This document shows, one piece after another, positions 55,194 to 64,000 of a stretch of DNA of 64,000 nucleotides. Position 1 is the first letter of the stretch. Each line of letters opens with the position of its first letter. A model generated the notes under the pieces. The model had not been told where the DNA came from, made no database searches, and worked only from the letters and a program-made list of their open reading frames with translations. Source of the stretch: Marsupella aquatica (taxonomy: Eukaryota > Marchantiophyta). Position numbers and translations under genes: made by a program. The stretch is taken from positions 1-64,000 of the forward strand of contig OZ316891.1 in NCBI GenBank assembly GCA_973895155.1, read 5' to 3'.

Positions 55194-57107
55194 TCAGAGG
55201 AGATAGTAGTGGCGACCTAGAGAGAACGAGAGAGCTGGGGTCGAAGCTGGCGCGTGGATTGATGGACTGGTGCACTACAAAGGGTTGGCTCCCCTTTTAT
55301 ACTTTGAGGGCTTGTCGATCCCCGACGTCTCCTCGACGCCCATAGGTTGAACCGCTCACGCTTGTGGTGTACCGGCCACTCCGCCGGTCTGAGTCAACGT
55401 GCGTCAGTGGCCGCTTCCTTAAGTTCGTTATACGGACCCGAGGGAGGGGCCCCTCCACGCTCGTAACCCGGGTGTGCGAATAGCGACCCGCCGCCAGCCC
55501 GAACCTGAAGTCCCCCTTATTGCCTAATGATGTCCTACCCCTAATGATTACCTAAATACTGTCGTTATGCTAATAATAGCGGCCTAAGACCCACCTAACG
55601 CGCGTGCCGAGCGCAGTTAGACTGAATCACTCATTAACCGCCATACCGGCGGCGTCACAAAAGACAAGGTCACGATGCCCACAGTGGCGTCTCATTCTCA
55701 GCATCAATGACAGCAATTTAGCTTTCTCTTTCTTATTTCCCTTCTGTGAAGCCCACAAATCGACCCGGTTGAGTAATTGTACAAAACAACAGGGCAACCA
55801 CGGTATCTGTGCACAATTGAAGAATGACAAAGTACACCCACATAGGGTGGGCCAAACTTTGGACATACCGAGTCTTCCGCTGCACTCCTTGCCTCTAATT
55901 TCTTATACACTATGGCATCGCCTTCAACTAAAAAGTCGAGATGAGCTACTCTTACATGCTTCTTAGGTAGATTCAGGATACCTGCAAACAAAATATGTCC
56001 AGCTATAAGATTGCATACAAACATACAACACATCTAAATCCATATGAAATTCAACCAATTCCAAATAATGGAAAAGTCCAATTCCAACACATGTGAACAT
56101 TGTAGTTGTAGTTGTCTTACTCTTATCTCTTCTCAATGTAATGGCCCTCAGCTCCTTGTGTAGTATTGCGTGTCCAGCTTTCCTACTTTTTGCAATATGC
56201 TACCTCAAAATCTTGAACCGGTCTATGTCACAGTAAGGGGGGTATCCAAGAAATTTGAAATAATTGTATGCCTCCCAAGTAGAATTTGACACAGGAGTTC
56301 CACTTACACACCATCTGCTTCTTGCATGTAGGTTGCAAGCAGCTAATGCTCTGCCACTCCTATGGTTTGAGATTGCCTGACACTCGTCTAGAATCACCCT
56401 GTACCATTGTACCTGCTCCAGGCAAGGAGGCAATGGATCCTTCGTTTTCTTGGGTGTTGGCTCCACAGGAATTTTTTGACTTAATTTCCCTTTCCTTCTC
56501 AGTGTAGGTGGGTCCGCAGTGGAATGTTGGGCGAGAGTGCCATAAGTGGTAATTATAACATCGTATAAGGCCAACTGCTTTGGATCCATACATCTGTCCG
56601 ACCCGTGAAATATTAACACCTTTACATTTGCCCTTGCAGTAGTTTAGTGGTAATCTCACGTTTCCATTGAGTCATAACACTTCCAGGACAAACGATAAGG
56701 GTCTTGCTTCTGGGTGGTCGATTGGTGACTAAGAGTGTAATCAGTTGAATTGTCTTCCCCATTCCCTACCAACAAATACAGTTAGTTCATTTCATGCAAT
56801 GGGGAAGAAAATTCCAAGTTCACACCACAAAACACATGATGACCCTGAAGTCAATGCGCAGCCCACTCAACATTAGGAAATGATGTGAGCTTTAGGGTTT
56901 TACCTGGTCATCTGCCAAAATACCCCCAAAACATTGGGAATCACCACTCTCCCTTGACAACATCCAGAATAGACCTTTCCGTTGATGTTGATAAACTGTC
57001 ACATTTTGCATAAGCCCATCTGGTGGGCTTGCTTCTCCTGTGAAGTCCCTATCATCGATGTATTCCTGCAATGGTCACGGAATAACAGTCAGCCTTCTTA
57101 ACCGGCT

Positions 57108-59650
57108 CTACTCATCCAAACTGAGTATTTGGACAAGACGCTGCGACATGGTTAGTTTACTCACTCGTTCCTCTGCTTGCAAAAAAGGTTGGACTCGGAC
57201 TCGGGGAAAGTCCATCTCTGAATCTGAATCTGAACAGGAATCTGCGATTGTACGACGCACGGAGGTAGCGTCAATGTCAATATGATCCAAGCTATCCCCT
57301 TCATTATCAAAAGACCACAACAGTCGTCGCCTTTTTGGGGGGTCCTCCAAATTAATACGAGTCAATTGCGAGACCACAGATGGAGAACAACTTGCAATCT
57401 CATCCCTCTGTACGCGATTTTTACATGGCACTGGCACTGTTGTCATTTCATTGTTGGAGGTTGAACCAAGTAATGGACGTCCATGAGCTTGCCTCTTTGG
57501 TTCCGCGATGAACGGTATAACTGGTTCAGCGTTCGACACTTGCTTTCTCTTCAAATTCCTCACTGTACATTCCAACTCTTCAACCTTTGCAAGAGCTATG
57601 TGCAATTGGTCATCCTTGAATTTTAATTCTACTTTCTGAGTCGAAATTATTTGTTGCAAGTCTACATTCTCGCCCAATCTACAATGCACCTGTTCAAGCT
57701 CTGCCATTGTACGCTCTAAGTCCAATTTCAAAGACTCCACGTTAGTGCGCTGAGTATTGCGTTCGGCAGTGCACTTTGCTACCTCATTTCTCAGTTCCCC
57801 CATGCACATTTCGTTCTCCTTCAAAGCTTTGTGAGCAATTGCGTATTCCGCCTTCAGCCTTGTCTGTTCTACAAGTGCTCGTTGAAGGTCTTCCAACTTG
57901 CTCTATGACTCTAATCTGAACAACTGAAGTTGTGTGCTCACATCATCTCGTTGTTTAGTGCACCCTGCAAGTTCACTTTCCAATTCTTCCATGCGCATTT
58001 GGATATCCTTCAAAGCACATTCAGCACCTAAACATGATTCCATGCGCACTGCCTGCTCTACAACCTTCCGTTGAACATCTTCAAACTTGCAGTCTGACGA
58101 CAATTTCAACAACTCAAGTTCATTGATCGCGGCATCTCGTCCTGCAACACACCTTTCAAGGTCAGCACTCAATTCTGCCATGCGCGATTGGTCCTCCTTC
58201 CAACCTTGTTCAGCAGCTTGGTAATTGTCATTGCGCTTTGTCACCTGCACAAGCTTTTCTTCAAGGTCTTTCAACTTCCATTGTGACTGCAATTTGAACT
58301 CTTCAAATTCGCTGGTGACCGCATCTCGTTCTGCAATGCCCATTTGAAGTTCAGCACTCAATTCTGCCATGCGTGATTGGTCCTCCTTCCAACCTTGTTC
58401 AGCAGCTTGGTATTCGTCATTGCGCTTTGTCACCTGCACAAGCTTTTCTTCAAGGTCTTTCAACTTGCATTGTGACTAAATTTGAACTCTTCAAATTTGC
58501 TGGTGATAGCATCTCGTCCTACAGTGCCCATTTGAAGTTCAACACTCAATTCTGCCATGCGCGATTGGTCCTTCTTCCAACCTTGTTCAGCAGCTTGGTA
58601 TTCATCATTGCGCATTGTCACCTGCATAAGCTTTTCTTCAAGGTCTTTCAACCTGGACTGTGACTGCAATTTGAACTCTTCAAATTCGCTAGTGACCGCA
58701 TCTCGTTCCGCAGTGCCCATTTGAAGTTCAGCACTCAATTCTGTCATGCGTGATTGGTCCTCCTTCCAACCTTGTTCAGCAGCTTGGTATTCGTCATTGC
58801 GCTTTGTCACCTGCACAAGATTTTCTTCAAGGTCTTTCAACCTGCATTGTGACTGCAATTTGAACTCTTCAAATTTGTTGGTGATCGCATCTCGTCCTGT
58901 AGTGCCCATTTGAAGTTCAACACTCAATTCTGCCATACGTGATTGGTCCTCCTTCCAACCTTGTTCAGCAGCTTGGTATTCGTCACTGCGCATTGTCACC
59001 TGCACAAGCTTTTCTTCAAGGTCTTTCAACCTGCATTGTGACTGCAATTTGAACACCTCAAATTCTCTGGTGACCGCATCTCGTCCTGCATTGCACATTT
59101 CTTGTTCAACACTCAAATTTGCCAGCACGATTGGTTCTCATTCCAACCTTCTCCAGCATCTTCATATTCGTCATTTCGCATTGTCTGTGCCATCAACTCC
59201 CCTTCAAGGTCATCAATCCTGCCTTCTAACTTTGATTCCGATGACTGAAGTTTACATTGATACCGTTGTGGCATTCCCTCTTATTTGTGGACGAACAAAC
59301 AAATCATTGAATTCAGGACAGTGCATTCTCTGCCTATACTTGGCAAATGTACCAGATGGCAGCTTGAATGCCGCACGTAACACATCTTGTGTGATTTTCA
59401 ATGAACATCCTCAGAATTCATTGGATTTTGATGCATAATCAAATCCCAACACAAACTCCTTCACCCCACATACGGCTGTTATGTTGTAATCAATCCCAAA
59501 AGTTTGTTGCAGACCAAGGTTGAAAATCATTGACGATCGAGTTGGATCACCTCCCACCAAACTACGAATTCGTTCTGGTGTGCAGGAATGCCACAACGTT
59601 CCAGTGCCGCCTGTTTCAATTCCAACCCACGGATTGTCAAAATGTTCCAC
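57108..59650 (-). pseudogene. Coiled-coil gene, copy 2, probably the 5' part of the SNF2 gene
   Basis: Homologous to 10523-13833 but decayed: CGA to TGA at 59408-59410 (after residue 79), loss of about 420 bp covering the rest of the N-terminal domain (junction near 59262), a one-base deletion near 59124, a two-base deletion near 58478, and CAG to TAG at 57903-57905. It has seven coil repeats versus thirteen in copy 1. Beyond the point where copy 1 breaks off, it adds about 260 residues (57896-57108): further coiled coil, a RRRLLWSF segment, then acidic SDSDSEMDF. A GTGAGT donor at about 57170 and the acceptor before 57065 join this in frame to the SNF2 exon. I infer an ancestral domain order of N-domain, coiled coil, SNF2, RING, helicase C. 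Confidence 0.75.
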
Positions 59651-60204
59651 ATATCATCACTAAACCGCAATGAAAAATTCAACTATATGCAATGACGACC
59701 AACTATTAAGTATTGTAATCCAAACCTTCCTTTTCCACCTCCTTGTAGGGCTGGACCTCGTCGTAAGGTGACTCTGCCTTGTCCTCCATGTTTTGGATCT
59801 ACTGTGCTTGAAATTCACTTCTGTCATATGAAAGGTAGTCCAATTAAGTAAACCCTAATCCTATCACCAACACATTGCCGTGAGCAACTCATGAGGCTTA
59901 CTCGACGGAAGGAGGGTATTGACACGCAAGGAGCCTCTCAAAACATGACAGATTCCATTTCTGCAAAGCTACTTGTTGCTCTATTGGATGCTGTCAATCC
60001 ATGTACTTAAACTTAAACTCCTTGTTGTGAAGAAACATTCCCTTTGTTATGAAGCGTCTTGTCCAAGTCACTGCCAACCTTTCTGGAATCCGGAAGATGC
60101 GAACTAAAATGCTCCTATATTGTCAGCACCCCATAAGCACCAAAGTTGTGCACAGTTGGTGCTCGGGTAAAGGGCGTTGTACAGTCCTTCTGTATTACCC
60201 GAGC

Positions 60205-61709
60205 ACACTGTGGTTGTGCGTTATAGAATACCCCATCCCTCGTACCCCCAACCTTCAAAATACTGTAATTTGATACATACATACCCTTCGGTGCACATTG
60301 ACATTGTTTTGCATTACCCCAGAACATGGTGGCTGTGGGTTTTGGAAAACCCCATCCCTCGTACCCCCCAACCTTTAAAATACTGTAATTTGATAATACA
60401 TGTACCCTTTGGAACACATTGGCACTTGTATTACCTCATGGTGGTTGTGCGTTTTGGAATACCCCATCCCTCGTACCTCAACCTTCAAAATACTGTAATT
60501 TGATACATACATACCCTTCAAAGCACATTGGCACTTGCATTACCCGAGCACTTGGTGACTATGCGTTTTGGAATACCCCATCCCTCGTACCCCCCAACCT
60601 TCAAAATACTGTAATTTGATATATACATACCCTTCGGAGCACATTGGCACTTGCATTACCCCAGCACATGGTGGCTGTGCATTTTGGAATACCCCATCCC
60701 TCGTACCCCCCAACCTTCAATACTGTAATTTGATACATACGTACCCTTCGGTGCACATTTACATTTGCATTACCCCAGCACATGGTGGCTGTGCATTTTG
60801 GAATACCCCATCCCTCATACCCCTCAACCTTCAAAATACTGTAATCTGATATATACATACCCTTTGGAGCACATTGGCACTTGCATTACCCCAGCACATG
60901 GTGGCTGTGAGTTTTGGAATACCCCATCCGTCGTACCCCCCAACCTTCAAAATACTGTAATTTGATATATAGATACCCTTTGGAGCACATTGGCACTTGC
61001 ATTACCCCAGCACATGGTGGCTGTGCATTTTGGAATACCCCATCCGTCATACCACCCAACCTTCAAAATACTGTAATTTGAAACATACATACCCATCCGA
61101 GCACATGGACATTTGCATTACCCCAGCACATGGTGGCTGTGCATTTTGGAATACCCCATCCCTCATACCCCTCAACCTTCAAAATACTGTAATCTGATAT
61201 ATACATACCCTTTGGAGCACATTGGCACTTGCATTACCCCAGCACATGGTGGCTGTGAGTTTTGGAATACCCCATCCGTCGTACCCCCCAACCTTCAAAA
61301 TACTGTAATTTGATATATAGATACCCTTTGGAGCACATTGGCACTTGCATTACCCCAGCACATGGTGGCTGTGCATTTTGGAATACCCCATCCGTTGTAC
61401 CACCCAACCTTCAAAATACTGTAATTTGAAACATACATACCCATCCGAGCACATGGACATTTGCATTACCCCAGCACATGGTGGCTGTGCATTTGGAATA
61501 CCCCATCCCTCATACCCCTCAACCTTCAAAATACTATAATCTGATATATACATACCCTTCGGAGCACATTGGCACTTGTATTACCCCAGCACATGGTGGC
61601 TGTGAGTTTTGGAATACCCCATCCCTCGTACCCCCCAACCTTCAAAATATTGTAATTTGATACAAACATACCCTTTGGAGCACATTGACATTTGCATTAC
61701 CCCAGCACA
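60205..61709 (+). repeat. 116-bp satellite array, copy 2
   Basis: About thirteen units. The distance between the flanking anchors ATGAAGCGTCTTG and ATAATTATATAC is 347 bp greater than in copy 1, i.e. three extra units. One multi-unit block (about 60765-61112) is repeated at 61113-61460, which suggests unequal exchange of a three-unit block. ORFs within are artefacts. Confidence 0.9.
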
Positions 61710-62661
61710 TAATTATATACAAGCCATCCGGATAGTGCACTTGTGATGCCCGTTGAACTCAAATTGCCATCGGAAGCTATATATATGGACAGATTGCTTG
61801 ACAGAATTCCACAATTACTTGTTATACTGTATAGTTGATATATTCTTGTGTTCATTTTTCCTGTCCATTTGGAAATTGCACAAATTAACAAAAGTATCCA
61901 TAAAGGTCTGTCATCGTAGAAAGTGATGACATCAAGTCAATTTTGAGCACTCCCTCGAAGGTGTAATTGTTCAGCATTTGTAAATACCTCGCACTATATA
62001 TCACGACTGTACACATTGAATTAGTTCTACTCAGCCATTTCCCACGTCCAAATTTGAATGGTGACACTTTTGATACTAACGGAGTTTAAAGGTTTCAACA
62101 TGAATGCTATTGCTGCAAAAATGTTTAACCGGAAATGTTATGGGAGTTTACGGTTTAACCGGAAATGTTATGGGAGCCTACGAGCAACGAGCACATTAAG
62201 GAACCAGATTGAAGACGGGCAATAGGAATTCTAGAAGCCCAATACTTCCCGACCATAATACCATCCCAACCATGGCGCAGAAGGGAATTTGAAGGCGGCA
62301 AGCACATTAAGGAACCAAATTGAAGGCGGACAGGAATTCTAGAAGGCCAATGCTTCCCAACTATAATACCAGCCCAACCATGGCGTTGAAGGGAATTTGA
62401 AGAAAGTGATGACGTCAAGTCAATTTTAAGCACTCCCTCGGAGGTGTAATTGTTCAGCATTTGTAAATACCTCGCACTATATATCACGACTGTACACATT
62501 GAATTAGTTCTAATTAGCCATTTCCCACATCCAAATTTGAATGGTAACACTTTTGATACTAACGTAGTTTAAAGGTTTCGACATGAATGCTATTGCTGCA
62601 AAAATGTTTAACCGGAAATGTTATGGGAGTCGACTACGGTTTAACCAGAAATGTTATGGGA

Positions 62662-63580
62662 GCTAATCAGCCATTTCCCACGTCCAAAATTGAATGGTGA
62701 CAGTGCTTTTGATACTAACGGAGATTAAAGGTTTCGACATGAATGCTATTGCTGCAAAAATGTTTAACCGGATATGTTATGGGAGTCGACTACGGTTTAA
62801 CCAGAAATGTTATGGGAGCTAATCAGCCATTTCCCACGTCCAAAATTGAATGGTGACACTTTTGATACTAACGGAGATTAAAGGTTTTGACATGAATGCT
62901 ATTGCTGCAAAAATGTTTAACTGGAAATGTTATGGGAGTCGACTACGGTTTAACCGGAAATGTTATGGGAGCTAATCAGCCATTTCCCACATCCAAAATT
63001 GAATGGTGACACTTTTGATACTAACGTAGTTTAAAGATTTTGACATGAATGCTATTGCTGCAAAAATGTTTAACCAGAAATGTTATGGGAGTCGACTATG
63101 GTTTAATCGGAAATGTTATGGGAGCTAATCAGCCATTTCCCACGTCCAAAATTGAATGGTGACACTTTTGATACTAACGGAGATTAAAGGTTTTGACATG
63201 AATGCTATTGCTGCAAAAATGTTTAACTGGAAATGTTATGGGAGTCGACTACGGTTTAACCGGAAATGTTATGGGAGCTAATCAGCCATTTCCCACATCC
63301 AAAATTGAATGGTGACACTTTTGATACTAACGTAGTTTAAAGGTTTTGACATGAATGCTATTGCTGCAAAAATGTTTAACCAGAAATGTTATGGGAGTCG
63401 ACTACGGTTTAACCGGAAATGTTATGGGAGCTAATCAGCCATTTCCCACGTCCAAAATTGAATGGTGACACTTTTGATACTAACGGAGATTAAAGGTTTC
63501 AACATGAATGCTATTGCTGCAAAAATGTTTAACCGGAAATGTTATGGGAGTCTACGGTTTAACCGGAAAATTATGTTATG
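62662..63580 (+). repeat. 153-bp satellite array, copy 2
   Basis: Six units begin GCTAATCAGCCATTTCCCAC at 62662, 62818, 62971, 63123, 63277 and 63430, one more than in copy 1. Confidence 0.9.
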
Positions 63581-64000
63581 GGAGCCTACGAGCGACGAGC
63601 ACATTAAAGAACCAGATTGCAGACGGGCAATAGGAATTCTAGAAGACCAAATGAATACTTCCCGACCATAATACCAGCCCAACCATGGCACGGAAGGGAA
63701 TTTGAAGGTGAAGAGCACATTAAGGAACCAGATTGAAGGTGGGCGGCAGGAATTCTAGAAAGCCAATCTTTTCCGACTAAAATACCACCCCAACCATAGT
63801 GCAGAAGGGAAGGGTCTGTCGGCAATTTGAATTACTTGTTCCCAAGCTGCTGCCAAGTGCAAGCAAGCGTGGACGTGGGTTCCCACTTTAGTTAGACAAA
63901 CCATATCGAAGAAATTCATTGAACGTGGGACGAACGAAAGTATTGTGCTTGCAAAAAGAATAGAGATAGTTTGTGTCTATCCCAACTTCATATTCTCGTT

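Larger units (their letters stand above)
51622..55668. mobile_element. GC-rich 4.05-kb insertion in a SNF2 exon
   Basis: The sequence GTCACG occurs at 51616-51621 and again at 55669-55674. Removing the intervening 4047 bp and one copy rejoins the helicase exon in frame, so this is an insertion with a 5- or 6-bp target duplication. Base composition is clearly richer in G+C than the flanks. It contains one decayed gag-like/coiled-coil gene on the minus strand and no reverse transcriptase, integrase or transposase. I found no terminal direct or inverted repeats and no TG...CA ends, so its class is open. A non-autonomous retroelement is the likeliest guess. Confidence 0.75.
50470..57065 (-). pseudogene. 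SNF2/RING helicase (Rad5/Rad16-type) pseudogene
   Basis: Exons on the minus strand: 57065-56904 (VYQHQRKGLFWM, GGILADDQ), 56765-56204 (GMGKT, LIVCPGSV, DECQ, VSGTPVSNS), 55981-55869, 55743-55669 continued at 51621-51490 across an insertion, 51357-50917 (RING cysteines CNKCQ, CGHYYC, CKQQ; then KTIVFSQW) and 50816-about 50470 (AANTGLNIT, DIWWNP, DRTHRLGQT). This is the SNF2 ATPase with RING finger between the two lobes, as in Rad5, Rad16 and HLTF, which remodel chromatin or act in DNA-damage tolerance. Lesions: a one-base frameshift near 56645, a 4.05-kb insertion in the RING-proximal exon, and TAG at 50604-50606 inside the last motif region. The first exon is in phase with a donor (GTGAGT) at the end of the coiled-coil ORF upstream, so both were probably one gene. 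Confidence 0.85.
57886..64000. repeat. Segmental duplication, copy 2 (runs off window)
   Basis: Colinear with 10523-17653. Its left limit is where homology with the truncated copy begins. It continues past the last base of the window. Confidence 0.9.

Noticed and set aside
51622-55668. Reading the GC-rich insertion as a complete LTR retrotransposon
   Set aside because: The ends lack TG...CA, no direct terminal repeats were found by eye, and there is no reverse transcriptase, integrase or RNase H. Only an insertion of unknown class is supported.

Overview
The window looks like repeat-rich nuclear DNA of a plant-lineage (streptophyte) genome. Evidence: several genes are split by GT-AG introns; there are short interstitial tracts of the plant telomere repeat TTTAGGG; and there is a full-length Copia retrotransposon with a plant-type initiator-Met-tRNA primer site. 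The sequence does not identify the species. I saw no bacterial-style operons, CRISPR array, rRNA or recognisable tRNA.

Layout. 1-2.7 kb: low-information DNA with two short telomeric tracts. 2.74-6.87 kb: a 4.1-kb repeat unit 'R' carrying three tandem-repeat families. It recurs as a fragment at 30.7-31.9 kb and as a full copy at 37.7-48.5 kb, the latter split by a 6.6-kb Copia element (39469-46071). 7-10.4 kb: satellites, a dispersed repeat 'E2' and a G-rich minisatellite. 10.3-13.8 kb: a long coiled-coil gene. 14.4-17.3 kb: two satellites (116 bp and 153 bp). The block 10.52-17.65 kb is duplicated at 57.89-64.0 kb and runs off the window end. 18.9-22.9 kb: gag-like and coiled-coil gene remnants. 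25.7-28.9 kb: a six-exon gene ending in a telobox-type Myb domain. 32.1-37.0 kb: an intact 1652-residue ORF joining C2H2 fingers, a tyrosine-recombinase-like domain, a RecQ-type helicase and C-terminal zinc knuckles. 50.5-57.1 kb: a broken SNF2/RING helicase gene of Rad5/Rad16 type, with a 4.05-kb GC-rich insertion in one exon. It is probably spliced to the coiled-coil pseudogene at 57.1-59.65 kb.

Apart from the gag and pol of the young Copia copy, the only coding units that look intact are the telobox-Myb gene and the recombinase/RecQ gene. They are neighbours on the minus strand. The coiled-coil gene at 10.3 kb has a long open frame but a truncated 3' end and no clear start. A theme recurs: four unrelated-looking genes pair an N-terminal globular domain (resembling domains of plant transposon-associated proteins) with a coiled coil. 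In two of them a DNA-acting module follows (SNF2/RING helicase or telobox Myb). Whether the telobox protein, the RecQ-recombinase protein and the telomeric tracts belong to one subtelomeric or mobile system is inference, not demonstrated here.
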